DNA of 32,509 nucleotides, from positions 1 to 32,509 of the forward strand of contig DCVM01000145.1 of assembly GCA_002327985.1 (NCBI GenBank). Direction: 5' to 3'. Source of the stretch: Syntrophaceae bacterium UBA2188 (GTDB lineage Bacteria; Desulfobacterota; BSN033; UBA1163). The position numbers were made by a program, and so were the translations under genes. Shown piece by piece: positions 7,994-15,830 of this stretch. How positions within the stretch are numbered: the first letter of the stretch is position 1; each line of letters opens with the position of its first letter. The notes below the pieces were generated by a model, which saw only the letters and a program-made list of their open reading frames with translations, did no database searches and was not told the DNA's origin.

Positions 7994-8185
7994 TCATGGG
8001 ATTCTAAGTTTTTGCCCCACTTTGATCAAGTTGGGGTCCTTCAACGTATCCCGGTTTGCTTCGAAGATTTTTGTATAAAGAGAGCCGTCGCCATAGTAGG
8101 TTTCAGCAATCTTCCAGAGCGATTCACCTTTCTTCACCTCATGCCATTGCGTGGCATCCCAATCATCGGTTTTCTCTTCTACCAT
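7994..8185 (-). CDS. Single-domain LysM protein
   Basis: This 63-residue protein is almost entirely one LysM domain: W-H-E-V-K-K-G-E-S-L-W-K-I-A-E-T-Y-Y-G-D-G-S-L-Y, then I-F-E-A-N-R-D, N-L-I-K-V-G-Q-K-L-R-I-P. This matches the C-terminal LysM of the YgaU family. LysM domains bind N-acetylglucosamine-containing glycans such as peptidoglycan. No signal peptide is visible, as in YgaU, so its location is uncertain. A GAAAGGAG ribosome site precedes the ATG. Its stop overlaps an ATG leading into the helical lipoprotein gene, implying one operon and possibly one envelope function. Confidence 0.88.
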   Translation of the reverse strand: MVEEKTDDWDATQWHEVKKGESLWKIAETYYGDGSLYTKIFEANRDTLKDPNLIKVGQKLRIP

Positions 8186-8337
8186 CTTCTTCTCCTTTCT
8201 CCTCAGAACGAGGGGTCTTTTCTTGTAAAATTGGTCCTACTGATATTCAATTGCGCAGTATATCCTAAAACAATGTTCCCGTAAAGGGTTTAATTCCAAT
8301 ATTTTTTCGCTGAGAAGGTAAGGATTTGGGGATGAAT

Positions 8338-9432
8338 TTAAGTCATTACCCAGAGGGATTCTTCTCTGAGGGCTATTTTCACTGATTTACCGATTGAAAG
8401 GTTGAGGTTCCGAAAAGCATAATTGGGGATAGAGATTTCAAAAGGGATCTGACCTTCTTTAGTTTGAAAGTAAACCCAATGGTATTTTCCTTTGTCGGTG
8501 ATATCAAGGATTTCCCCTTCGAAAATATTTCGTTTCAAGGAGTCCTTCACAGGTTTGGCTTCGCGGATAATCATGACCTCTTCTGGCCGAATGAAGAGAT
8601 CGACCTCTTTTTCCACCTCCACTTTTTCTTGAACCAAACTTGTTGGGATAGAAAATTGGAGACCGTTCACTCCGAGGATCCATCGTTGAGACGATCCCTC
8701 ATTCTTTAGAAATTTTGCCCGGTAAAGATTTTTTGCTCCTAAAAATTGAGCTACTTTTTTAGACTTGGGCCTTAAAAAAATATCGTCTCGTTTTCCAACC
8801 TGCTCTACCTTCCCATCCATGAAGATGGTCATCCCATCCCCTAAAAAATATGCTTCTTCGAAATCATGGGTGACACAGAGGGTGGTGGGGTGAAAAGAGG
8901 AATGAAGATTTTTTAAAAGATGCTGAATATCAACTTTAATGGAGGGATCAAGCCCAGAAAGGGGTTCATCGAGAAGGAGGAGTTTTGGTTTGGGCGCCAA
9001 CGCCCTGAGGAGGGCAACTCGCTTTTTTTCACCCCCACTGAGGTTCGCTGGGTATCGTTCAAGAAGAGGGTCGATCTTCATGACTTCTACCAGGGCGTAA
9101 ACATATTCTTCATAGATTTTCATGTCCAGCTCTCTTGCCTTGATTCCATAAAGGATATTTTCTTTCACCTTTAGATGGGGAAAGAGAGCCAAATCCTGAG
9201 GGACGTAAGAGACACCTCTTCGCTCGGGTGGTAAATCTTGCACTTCCCTATCTCCGATCCAAATCCTCCCCATCTCGGGTTTACGGAGCCCCATGATGGA
9301 TTCAAGAATCAGGGTTTTACCGCTCCCTGTTGGGCCAAGAAGGAAATGGAATCCTTCCTCCTCAATTTGAATATTAAGATCGATGATCTTAAATGTATCA
9401 AAAAGGATGGTTAAGCCTTCAATCCTAATCAT
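8338..9432 (-). CDS. modC: Molybdate/tungstate ABC transporter ATP-binding protein
   Basis: The 364-residue ATPase has Walker A G-P-T-G-S-G-K-T at 33-40, a Q-loop at V-P-Q-D (about 76-79), signature L-S-G-G-E at 130-134, Walker B L-L-L-L-D-E-P around 150-156 and the switch His188 in V-T-H-D. Residues after 230 form a C-terminal TOBE-like regulatory domain, the usual build of ModC-type and related oxyanion importers. It would energise uptake through ModB in the inner membrane. The start lies inside the end of modB (8-base overlap, TATGATTAG), so translation is coupled. Neighbours modE, modA and modB set the substrate as molybdate or tungstate; sequence alone does not separate the two. Confidence 0.9.
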   Translation of the reverse strand: MIRIEGLTILFDTFKIIDLNIQIEEEGFHFLLGPTGSGKTLILESIMGLRKPEMGRIWIGDREVQDLPPERRGVSYVPQDLALFPHLKVKENILYGIKARELDMKIYEEYVYALVEVMKIDPLLERYPANLSGGEKKRVALLRALAPKPKLLLLDEPLSGLDPSIKVDIQHLLKNLHSSFHPTTLCVTHDFEEAYFLGDGMTIFMDGKVEQVGKRDDIFLRPKSKKVAQFLGAKNLYRAKFLKNEGSSQRWILGVNGLQFSIPTSLVQEKVEVEKEVDLFIRPEEVMIIREAKPVKDSLKRNIFEGEILDITDKGKYHWVYFQTKEGQIPFEISIPNYAFRNLNLSIGKSVKIALREESLWVMT

Positions 9433-10201
9433 AGCGATATTTTTTCCCGGTCAATCGGACACCGTAAAGGGTCAAAAGCCCAAAGCCCACTAAGATGAGG
9501 ATCAGGACGATGGCCTTGTCAATATCGGCAGAGGCTAAGGCCGTAAAAATGGCAATAGGCATTGTTTCTGTCTTTCCTGGCATTGCCCCTGCAAGGGTCA
9601 CCGTCGCTCCAAATTCTCCAAATGCCTTTGCCCAGGAAAGAATCACAGAAGCGAGGAGCCCCCGAAATGAAAGGGGGAGGGTAACCCGGTAAAAGGCCTG
9701 CCATGGAGATGATCCGAGGGACCGAGCCACGGCTTCATACCTCGGAGAGATTTCATCCAGAGAGGCCTTCATCAATCGTGTAGCCAATCCTGCAATCGTA
9801 GCAAATTGAGCTAAGATAATGCCTGGAACTTCGAAAACAAAAAAGACCCCTTTAGTTTGAATTAATTCTCCTAATGGTGTATTGAAAAAAACGAGAAAAG
9901 AAGCGCCAAGAGCGATGGGTGAAACGATCAACGGAATTTCTAAAAAGGTATCCAAGATTCCCTTTCCCACAAATTCGAATCGGGATAGAGCGTAGGCCGA
10001 AGGAAGTCCAATAAGCACCGCAAGCAATGTTGCGAGGGTAGCGGCGATCAAGCTCAATCGGATAGAAAAGAGAGTGTTAGGGTGTGATAAGGCCTCCCAA
10101 AATCCCTTTCCACCTACAAAATAGAAAAGGGAGAGGATGAGGCCGAAATAGAAAATAAAAATACATACGGCAGCCCCGATCATCGTATAACGAAAACTCA
10201 T
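9425..10201 (-). CDS. modB: Molybdate/tungstate ABC transporter permease
   Basis: The 258-residue product has about six hydrophobic segments and the binding-protein-dependent permease (EAA) loop: A-R-S-L-G-S-S-P-W-Q-A-F-Y-R-V-T-L-P-L. This is followed by S-W-A-K-A-F-G-E-F-G-A-T-V-T-L-A-G, a run diagnostic of ModB/CysT-type oxyanion permeases. I prefer the ATG at 10201, which overlaps the modA stop (ATGA) and lies 11 bases after GGAGG; an in-frame ATG at 10219 would add six residues but has poorer spacing. It forms the membrane channel for the ModA cargo, working with ModC. Confidence 0.9.
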   Translation of the reverse strand: MSFRYTMIGAAVCIFIFYFGLILSLFYFVGGKGFWEALSHPNTLFSIRLSLIAATLATLLAVLIGLPSAYALSRFEFVGKGILDTFLEIPLIVSPIALGASFLVFFNTPLGELIQTKGVFFVFEVPGIILAQFATIAGLATRLMKASLDEISPRYEAVARSLGSSPWQAFYRVTLPLSFRGLLASVILSWAKAFGEFGATVTLAGAMPGKTETMPIAIFTALASADIDKAIVLILILVGFGLLTLYGVRLTGKKYRYD

Positions 10202-11055
10202 TTCTTTATGGTCCTCCATTCCTTGGGAAGGATATACTCGCCTCCAACAGGCGTATCAGGTCTGGTGAAAGGCCGTGCCTCTTGAAGATCCATCAAGTAG
10301 TGGTATTTCCGGAAAATAGCCTTTCCGTCAGGGGAAAGAAGGAAATCAATTAATTTTTGAGCGAAAGCTTTGTTCTGGGTGAACTTTGAAATGGCGATGG
10401 GGATGTAACCGATGCGTGGGATCTCTTCGGGGCTAAAATAGATTGTCTCGATCCGTTCAGGATCCCAAAAATGAAAAACTCTCCAGCCAAGGACAGCATC
10501 GGCAGCCCTCAAAGAGATCGCGTTTGCCGTTTTTTCACAGCTTTCTGTGTAATTAATGATATTCTTTCTCACTTTAGCTTTTTCATCAAGAGTAAGATTT
10601 TTCTCGATGATTTCCACCGCATAAGTTCCAACACAGACCGTTTCAGGATTCGCAATGGCGAGGCGAACTCCTTCACTGGTCAAATCCTTGAGATGATGAA
10701 TCCTTTTGGGATTTCCTTTCTGGACATTGATGGCAGGGACGAGATAGACCACGATTTTTTCAGAATCTGGGAAGACGAGGCTTTCTCTTTTGGCGACCTC
10801 CATGAAATCGGAAGATCCTGGGAAATAAAGGTCACCTTTCTTGGAAAGCTTCATCTGAGACAACACAAATCCTGATCCTCCAAAGATGACATCAACGGGT
10901 ATCTTTGACTTTTCCTGGAAAAGTCTCACTGCTTCTTCTGTTGCCGGTTTGCTTGCAGCCCCTGCAAAGATTAACATCCTCGTTGTTGAGGAATGCACCT
11001 TTTGAATAAAAAGGAATGTTAAAAATATTGCGGTAAAAAAGGTGATCCTTTTCAT
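10198..11055 (-). CDS. modA: Periplasmic molybdate/tungstate-binding protein
   Basis: The 285-residue product starts MKRITFFTAIFLTFLFIQ, a standard Sec signal peptide, after a GGGGAC ribosome site. The mature protein begins M-L-I-F-A-G-A-A-S-K-P-A-T-E-E-A, the ModA-type first strand and ligand-binding Ser. It continues G-G-S-G-F-V-L-S-Q-M (second oxyanion loop), A-I-A-N-P-E-T-V-C-V-G-T-Y-A (third loop) and A-D-A-V-L-G-W-R-V. These are conserved points of the solute-binding fold that holds MoO4 or WO4 by Ser and backbone amides. A longer in-frame start at 11157 lies inside modE and would bury the signal peptide, so it was rejected. The gap to modE is 19 bases. Confidence 0.88.
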   Translation of the reverse strand: MKRITFFTAIFLTFLFIQKVHSSTTRMLIFAGAASKPATEEAVRLFQEKSKIPVDVIFGGSGFVLSQMKLSKKGDLYFPGSSDFMEVAKRESLVFPDSEKIVVYLVPAINVQKGNPKRIHHLKDLTSEGVRLAIANPETVCVGTYAVEIIEKNLTLDEKAKVRKNIINYTESCEKTANAISLRAADAVLGWRVFHFWDPERIETIYFSPEEIPRIGYIPIAISKFTQNKAFAQKLIDFLLSPDGKAIFRKYHYLMDLQEARPFTRPDTPVGGEYILPKEWRTIKK

Positions 11056-11074
11056 TTCTGTCCCCTTTTTCCCT

Positions 11075-11446
11075 TTACGTTTTCCCCCTTCCCTTGGATG
11101 AAAGGGGAAAAGAGAGGGAAGATCCAAAATGTTTTTTATAAATTTTTTCGAGGGCAATCTTTACATCCTTCTGAAATAGTTCATACTGTTTCATGAGGTC
11201 CTTTGCCATCGGGGTAATTTGGGAGCCTCCTCCATATCGTCCTCCTGCTTTCCTTTCCAGGAGAACAAACCCAAGCCTTTCCTCAAGAGTCCGGATTAGG
11301 TGCCACGCCTTGCTATAGGCCATTCCCATTTGTCTGGCCGATTGATGAAGGGAATGGGTTTGTTCAGCGTGCCTTAGAAGCTCACAGGGACCATCCCCAA
11401 AGGCTTTGCCACCATTATCCAACCAGACTTTATAACCCACTTTCAT
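11075..11446 (-). CDS. modE: ModE-type winged-helix regulator without molybdate-binding domain
   Basis: The 123-residue protein matches only the N-terminal DNA-binding part of ModE: G-P-C-E-L-L-R-H-A-E-Q-T-H-S-L-H-Q-S-A-R-Q-M-G-M-A-Y-S-K-A-W-H-L-I-R-T-L-E. This is followed by the wing with R-K-A-G-G-R-Y-G-G-G-S-Q-I-T-P. The two C-terminal MOP/TOBE domains of the E. coli protein are absent, so any metal sensing must be by another route or protein; such single-domain forms are known. It is first in the mod operon and a ModE-like operator overlaps its own promoter. The last 15 residues (S-F-P-L-S-S-K-G-R-G-K) are encoded by a hairpin-forming repeat and may be a later extension. Confidence 0.85.
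   Translation of the reverse strand: MKVGYKVWLDNGGKAFGDGPCELLRHAEQTHSLHQSARQMGMAYSKAWHLIRTLEERLGFVLLERKAGGRYGGGSQITPMAKDLMKQYELFQKDVKIALEKIYKKHFGSSLSFPLSSKGRGKT
11080..11111. repeat. TTTTCCCC/GGGGAAAA hairpin between modE and modA
   Basis: An 8-bp inverted repeat with a 16-base loop spans the modE stop and the modA leader. In sequence style (pyrimidine-rich arm, GGATGAAAGGGG) it resembles the hairpins at 6437-6450 and 32461-32488. It could tune modA expression relative to modE or be a dispersed repeat. Confidence 0.4.
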
Positions 11447-11461
11447 TGTTTCATTCCTAAA

Positions 11462-11516
11462 CGTTATTCTGCTCCGAGAATAACGGTACTATAATCGACA
11501 TGCAAGCGTCTGTCAA
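11462..11516 (-). promoter_or_regulatory. mod operon promoter with overlapping ModE-like operator
   Basis: On the minus strand TTGACA (11511-11516) and TATAGT (11488-11493) are separated by 17 bases, a near-consensus sigma-70 promoter. Immediately after the -10 box, at the expected transcription start, lies an exact inverted repeat: CGTTATTCT, six bases, AGAATAACG (11462-11485). The outer CGTTAT/ATAACG halves match, from memory, the ends of enterobacterial ModE sites. Binding there would block initiation, giving autoregulated repression of modEABC. Confidence 0.8.
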
Positions 11517-11542
11517 GGTCATTTGTGTTGTATTTTTTTATA

Positions 11543-11571
11543 TTGACAATCAAATTTTTCTCATTTATATT
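11543..11571 (+). promoter_or_regulatory. Strong sigma-70 promoter for the outer-membrane/cbiMQO operon leader
   Basis: TTGACA (11543-11548) and TATATT (11566-11571) with a 17-base spacer point rightwards. Initiation 7-8 bases later falls at 11578-11579, the first base of the structured element below. No coding frame of note follows for 340 bases. Confidence 0.7.
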
Positions 11572-11578
11572 AACTGGC

Positions 11579-11631
11579 AGTCACAAAGGCTAAGTCCTCT
11601 TTACGAAAAGAGAAAGCCATGGTGGCTTTTT
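11579..11631 (+). ncRNA. Structured 5'-leader element, copy 1 (attenuator-like)
   Basis: The predicted RNA begins AGTCACAAAGG and ends GTGGC plus five T. Inside, CTCTTT/AAAGAG forms a hairpin with an ACGA loop, enclosed by GGCT (11588-11591)/AGCC (11615-11618) and CAC/GTG. A competing 7-bp hairpin, AAAGCCA (11613-11619) with TGGCTTT (11623-11629), followed by T residues is a classic terminator. The two folds exclude each other, the layout of a riboswitch or attenuator. The same 5' core and 3' end recur at 11711 and at 16656 (minus). Confidence 0.5.
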
Positions 11632-11917
11632 ATTTGTAAATCGAAAAACTTGATCATGCAATCTCTTTTAAATAAGATTGGGGCATAGTCCCCCAAGCTG
11701 AGGATTTAGAAGCCACGAAGGTTTTTGCTTCCACAGAAGTGGAGATTTTCGTGGCTTTTTTTGTTCTTAGAGAGTGACCCCATCAACGAAAAGAAAGGAG
11801 AAGTCTCATCCATATCCCTGATGGTTTTTGAGTCACAGTATCAATGTTAATCCATTTGCTATTTCGTCTGGAGTCTGTCCCTATTTCTTAATTTCTTTTG
11901 GGAGGAGGAAATTGATC
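11632..11917 (+). promoter_or_regulatory. Rest of the long leader upstream of the outer-membrane gene
   Basis: This non-coding stretch contains a weaker promoter-like pair TTGATC (11650-11655)/TAAGAT (11673-11678) with 17-base spacing, a TTGGGG/CCCCAA hairpin at 11678-11696, the second leader element at 11711-11762, and the GGAGGAGG ribosome site (about 11901) for the gene at 11918. The tandem terminator-like structures between promoter and gene imply conditional read-through. Confidence 0.45.
11711..11762 (+). ncRNA. Structured leader element, copy 2, ending in a strong intrinsic terminator
   Basis: AGCCACGAA (11711-11719) pairs perfectly with TTCGTGGCT (11748-11756), which runs into seven T. 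An inner TCCAC/GTGGA hairpin with an AGAA loop sits between. The 5' AGCCACGAAGG is identical to the minus-strand copy at 16646-16656. CCAC and GTGG each occur twice, so alternative pairings are possible. Lying in the leader 155 bases before a gene read in the same direction, it should act as a regulated terminator. Confidence 0.55.
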
Positions 11918-12685
11918 ATGAATTCTATTACGAAAGGGTTAATGTTTATTGTTGGCCTCATTTTTTGCATGGTTCTTTTTTCAGGGGTTGCTTTTGCCGC
12001 CCGGCCTCTTACAACAGACGATGCCTGGACCGTGGAGAAGGGAACATTTCAGGTAGAGACTGGTTTTGATTTTACACGCCAAGACAATCATGATAAAGAA
12101 CTGAGTCCTTCCCTCACATTCACTTACGGTCTATTTGAAAGGATGGATATCGGAGTTGGGAGTGCATACCTGTTCATAAATCCTGCTGAAGGGGAAAAGG
12201 AGAATGGCTTTGCTGATACAGAACTAAAGATCAAATATCGTTTATTGGATGACAAAGATTGGGTACCGGCTTTTGCTATTTCTGGCCTGCTCAAAATACC
12301 CACTGCAAGTGAATCCAAGGGGTTAGGTTCAGGAAAGACAGACTTTGGTATCAATACCATCTTTACGAAGAACCTCAGCAAGAGGTGGGCTCTTCATCTC
12401 AACCTGGGATATACCTTCATCGGAGAACATGGGGTACGCAACGAATTCAATTATTCTCTTGCAGGACAATTTGCCTTTTCGGACACATGGTCACTAGTAG
12501 GAGAGATAGGTGGAGTGAATAACTTTAATGGCCATAAGAGTGACGATCCTTTTTCAGGCCTCTTCGGGATTCAGTATATGTTAAGCGACCTCTTTATCTT
12601 GGATGCTGGAGTTGAGATTGGGATGAACAAGGCTGCTCCTGATTTTCGATTGACTCTGGGACTGACATTCTTATTTAAACCTTGA
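11918..12685 (+). CDS. Outer-membrane beta-barrel protein (MetA-pathway/transporter-like)
   Basis: The 255-residue protein starts with a Sec signal (M-N-S-I-T-K-G-L-M-F-I-V-G-L-I-F, cleavage after A-F-A). It continues A-R-P-L-T-T-D-D-A-W-T-V-E-K-G-T-F-Q-V-E, the typical opening of Phenol_MetA_deg-type 'transporter' barrels. Alternating hydrophobic strands separated by turns run to a final aromatic strand (L-T-L-G-L-T-F-L-F-K-P), as expected for an outer-membrane barrel of about 12 strands. The start at 11918 has GGAGGAGG upstream; a longer frame from 11828 would mask the signal. Its place ahead of cbiM suggests it lets nickel or cobalt (or a chelate) cross the outer membrane; this is inference. 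Confidence 0.75.
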   Translation: MNSITKGLMFIVGLIFCMVLFSGVAFAARPLTTDDAWTVEKGTFQVETGFDFTRQDNHDKELSPSLTFTYGLFERMDIGVGSAYLFINPAEGEKENGFADTELKIKYRLLDDKDWVPAFAISGLLKIPTASESKGLGSGKTDFGINTIFTKNLSKRWALHLNLGYTFIGEHGVRNEFNYSLAGQFAFSDTWSLVGEIGGVNNFNGHKSDDPFSGLFGIQYMLSDLFILDAGVEIGMNKAAPDFRLTLGLTFLFKP

Positions 12686-12859
12686 CCCTTCGACTGGGCC
12701 ATGCATTGTTCTTCAGAGGACTGGAAATCGGTTTTTTCTCCCTCTCCTCTCTCTTTGAGGGGGAAGGTAAGCTTGGAGGCAAACCTAACCTTTGTGGACT
12801 TACAGAGGGAATTAACAGTTTTGTTGGGTGTTACATACCCATAATAAGGAGGAACGACC

Positions 12860-13909
12860 ATGCATATGTCAGATGCTTTGCTTTCACCAGTCGTGGGTGC
12901 AACCTTGTGGGCAGGGACATTAGGAACGATCGCTTACTGTTCGAAAAAAATAAAAGAGAATCTGGATGAGAAGATGATACCCTTGATGGGTGTTACCGGA
13001 GCGTTCATCTTTGCGGCTCAGATGGTCAACTTTACAATACCGGGGACTGGGTCAAGTGGACACCTTGGGGGAGGGATGATCCTTGCGATCATTCTCGGTC
13101 CATATGCTGCCTTTATCGTCATGGCATCGGTCCTGACGATACAAGCTCTTTTCTTTGCAGACGGAGGACTCCTTGCCCTGGGATGCAATATATGGAATCT
13201 GGGCATCTATCCATGTTTCATCGCCTATCCGCTGATTTATAAACCCATCGTTCAGAAAGGAATGACTCCGAAAAGGATCCTCATCGCCTCTCTGATCAGC
13301 GTATTCGTAGGGCTGCAATTAGGTGCCTTTTCGGTAGTACTGCAAACACTGCTTTCCGGTAGGAGTGAACTCCCATTTATTACCTTCGTCGCGCTGATGC
13401 AACCTATCCATTTCGCCATAGGGGTTGTGGAGGGCTTTATTACCGCAGGAGTCATCAATTATATGAGAGCGGCAAGGCCAGAACTTCTTGAAAGTATTGT
13501 CGATTCGAGGCCGTTATCTCCGGAAATTAAAACGAAAAAAATCGTTCTCGTTTTGCTGGTTATCGTAATCATCACCGGCGGGATCGTGTCATGGTTTGCT
13601 TCAACCAATCCCGATGGCCTGGAATGGGCGATTGAAAGAGTATACGGGAAACCAGAGCTTCCTGAGCAGGAAACAGGTATCACGGCTCTACTGAAAGCCG
13701 TACAGGAGAGAACAGCTTTTCTCCCTGGCTACACGTTCAAAAAGAAAGAGGTTCCTAAAGAACAGAAGATCCCAGGTGGTGATGAGAATGCATGGCCTAA
13801 CGTCGAAGCCGGCACAACTATTTCTGGAATTCTCGGCTCAATCATGATGATTGGTCTTATTCTCTTGGTCGGGTTTGGTATTAAAGCCATCAAGAAGAAA
13901 GGAACATAG
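12860..13909 (+). CDS. cbiM: ECF-type nickel/cobalt transporter substrate subunit CbiM with fused PDGLE domain
   Basis: The 349-residue protein starts MHMSDALLSP. The free N-terminus with His2 is the metal-binding feature of CbiM/NikM, and the S-G-H-L-G-G-G segment (His68) supplies a further conserved histidine. Residues 1-200 form about six membrane helices. After a linker, residues about 228-247 are another helix followed by N-P-D-G-L-E at 250-255, the PDGLE (CbiN/NikN-like) domain, with a last helix near 325-340. This is the common NikMN fusion. It would bind and translocate Ni2+ or Co2+ with CbiQ and CbiO. A strong AAGGAGG precedes the ATG. CooT nearby favours nickel. Confidence 0.88.
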   Translation: MHMSDALLSPVVGATLWAGTLGTIAYCSKKIKENLDEKMIPLMGVTGAFIFAAQMVNFTIPGTGSSGHLGGGMILAIILGPYAAFIVMASVLTIQALFFADGGLLALGCNIWNLGIYPCFIAYPLIYKPIVQKGMTPKRILIASLISVFVGLQLGAFSVVLQTLLSGRSELPFITFVALMQPIHFAIGVVEGFITAGVINYMRAARPELLESIVDSRPLSPEIKTKKIVLVLLVIVIITGGIVSWFASTNPDGLEWAIERVYGKPELPEQETGITALLKAVQERTAFLPGYTFKKKEVPKEQKIPGGDENAWPNVEAGTTISGILGSIMMIGLILLVGFGIKAIKKKGT

Positions 13910-14060
13910 CAGACGTATTGAATGTTGATTCGCTTTTCTATTCGTTTGTTAGAGTTTTGGGGCTTCATCGGGCAAGTGTGAGGGGATATGGGTAAAAGGC
14001 TTGCTGAAAGGATAGGGAAAAGGCAAAATAGATCATTCCATCTTGATGGTTGGGACGAGT

Positions 14061-14867
14061 ATGGACTTTGACAAGGAATACTTCAATCTGGGATTTCTCG
14101 ATACCCTCTCCTATAAGGACACGGTGATTCATCGTCTTGACCCACGAACCAAAGTGATCGCCACCTTTGCGTTGATCATCACGGTTGTCTCCTTCCCCAA
14201 GTATGAAATTACTGGACTGATCCCATTTTTTCTTTTTCCCGCTATGATTTTTTCTCTCGGAGATATCCCTGTTTGGTTTATCCTCAAGAAGGTTATGGTT
14301 GTCTCAGTTTTTGCAGTCTTTATTGGCATTTTTAATCCGTTGTTTGATACCCATGTTAGGCTCGATCTTTTTGGCATTCCTGTTTCCGGAGGATGGGTTT
14401 CATTCTTTTCCATACTTATGAAGTTTTTTCTGACCATGTGCTCTGCGTTACTTTTGATCTCGACCACCTCTTTCCCGGGGATCTGTCATGCCCTGCAGAA
14501 GCTGAGGATTCCCGAGATCTTTATTTCCCAGCTTCTCTTTCTTTATCGTTATATCTTTGTCCTCGTTGAAGAAACCCTGCGGATGGTCAGGGCAAGGGAC
14601 TTAAGGTCTTTTGGAAAGAAAGGGAGAGGAATAAGCATTTTCGTTAACCTCATTGGAACACTCTTTATAAGAACGATTGAACGGGCAGACAGAATCTATC
14701 ACGCCATGCTTTCAAGGGGATTCAGTGGCACCATCTATTATGTTAAAAGAGATCGCCTTCGAAAAGCAGATTTCGTGTGTCTTTTCTTAACAGGGATGGT
14801 TCTTATCCTTTTTAGGACATATGACCTTGTCAGTTTTATTGGTAAACAGACGGAAAGGATATTCTGA
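14061..14867 (+). CDS. cbiQ: ECF transporter transmembrane (T) component CbiQ
   Basis: The 268-residue product has the CbiQ opening (T-V-I-H-R-L-D-P-R-T-K-V), about five to six membrane helices, and two cytoplasmic Arg motifs (V-R-A-R-D-L-R-S-F and M-L-S-R-G-F) that couple to the ATPase. It joins CbiM to CbiO in the inner membrane. I chose the ATG at 14061, preceded by GGGACGAG; ATG 14046 and TTG 14043 are in frame but lack a ribosome site. The 3' end is 8 bases before cbiO. Confidence 0.87.
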   Translation: MDFDKEYFNLGFLDTLSYKDTVIHRLDPRTKVIATFALIITVVSFPKYEITGLIPFFLFPAMIFSLGDIPVWFILKKVMVVSVFAVFIGIFNPLFDTHVRLDLFGIPVSGGWVSFFSILMKFFLTMCSALLLISTTSFPGICHALQKLRIPEIFISQLLFLYRYIFVLVEETLRMVRARDLRSFGKKGRGISIFVNLIGTLFIRTIERADRIYHAMLSRGFSGTIYYVKRDRLRKADFVCLFLTGMVLILFRTYDLVSFIGKQTERIF

Positions 14868-14875
14868 ACTGAGAG

Positions 14876-15619
14876 ATGAGCCATCACATTATTGATTTCA
14901 AAGACGTTGTCTTCCAATACCCTGATGGGACAAAGGCCCTCAAGGGTGTTTCTTTCAGGATCACTCACGGAGAGTCAGTCGGCATCGTTGGAGCCAATGG
15001 GGCAGGCAAATCGACACTTCTTCTGCAGGTGAATGGGTACCTGCTTCCTTCGTCGGGCCTCATCAGCATTGGAGACTTGGAACTGACTAAAAAAACCCGG
15101 CAGGAGATACGGAGAAAGGTTGGAGTTGTTTTTCAAAATCCGGACGATCAACTCTTCATGCCTACTGTCTATGACGATGTTGCATTTGGCCCCCTGAATC
15201 TCGGGATGAGTACCGAAAAGGTCACCGATCGGGTAAACTTTGCGCTTCAGACCATCGGATGTCTTGATTTGGCAAGCAAACCACCTCATCATCTTTCCGG
15301 CGGTCAGAAAAGGGCGGTCTCCATTGCGACCGTACTAGCCATGGAGCCCGATATTTTAGCCATGGATGAACCCTCCTCTAATCTTGATCCAAAATCCAGG
15401 CGCGATCTGATAGGGCTTCTTAATGAATTTAAGCACACCAAGATCATTGCTTCTCATGATCTCGATTTCATTTTGGAGGTCTGCGAGAGATGCCTTGTCA
15501 TAAAGAATGGACTCATTGTGGCTGATGGTACGGTTTCAGAAATTTTAACGAATCAATCTCTCCTTGAAGAAAATAACCTGGAATTACCTTTATCCCTTCA
15601 AAAAAACCGTATGCGGTGA
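14876..15619 (+). CDS. cbiO: ECF transporter ATPase CbiO
   Basis: The 247-residue ATPase has Walker A G-A-N-G-A-G-K-S-T at 39-47, Q-loop F-Q-N-P-D-D-Q at 86-92 (the ECF-type form), signature L-S-G-G-Q at 140-144, Walker B I-L-A-M-D-E-P around 160-166 and His194 in A-S-H-D. It powers the CbiMQO importer. The last 15 residues are polar and poorly conserved. The gene is the last of the operon; a candidate terminator follows. Confidence 0.9.
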   Translation: MSHHIIDFKDVVFQYPDGTKALKGVSFRITHGESVGIVGANGAGKSTLLLQVNGYLLPSSGLISIGDLELTKKTRQEIRRKVGVVFQNPDDQLFMPTVYDDVAFGPLNLGMSTEKVTDRVNFALQTIGCLDLASKPPHHLSGGQKRAVSIATVLAMEPDILAMDEPSSNLDPKSRRDLIGLLNEFKHTKIIASHDLDFILEVCERCLVIKNGLIVADGTVSEILTNQSLLEENNLELPLSLQKNRMR

Positions 15620-15661
15620 TCTGCTTAACATTTTATATATTCCTTCAACTCTTTTTTCCCT

Positions 15662-15719
15662 AAATGGTTATGAGATGAATATCTACCTTTATATAGGCAC
15701 TAACCATTTGCCCCTTTTA
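15662..15719 (+). terminator. Possible cbiO terminator
   Basis: AAATGGTTA (15662-15670) is exactly complementary to TAACCATTT (15701-15709). The 30-base loop contains smaller hairpins, and CCCCTTTTATT follows. The long loop makes this moderate evidence. Confidence 0.4.
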
Positions 15720-15830
15720 TTAATCGATTTAGACCTGAAAGGATTCATGGCGGAGCAAAATTTAAAAAACAATACTGCAGGAACAAGCGAGGGGGAATAA
15801 GGGCCTATAGATACCAACACTCATTAAATT

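Noticed and set aside
10198..11157. Longer ModA starting at 11157
   Set aside because: It would place 34 residues encoded by modE and a hairpin repeat ahead of a standard signal peptide.
11447..11516. Moco riboswitch upstream of modE
   Set aside because: The predicted start site leaves a leader of only about 35 bases, too short for that RNA; an operator explains regulation better.
11579..11631. Guanidine-II (mini-ykkC) riboswitch, suggested by the ACGA loop
   Set aside because: That class needs two hairpins with ACGR loops near each other; only one is present and the other copies of the element have AGAA or larger loops. No guanidine transporter lies downstream.
15564..15800. 78-codon frame after cbiO
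   Set aside because: It begins inside cbiO in another frame, lacks a ribosome site and crosses an inverted repeat.
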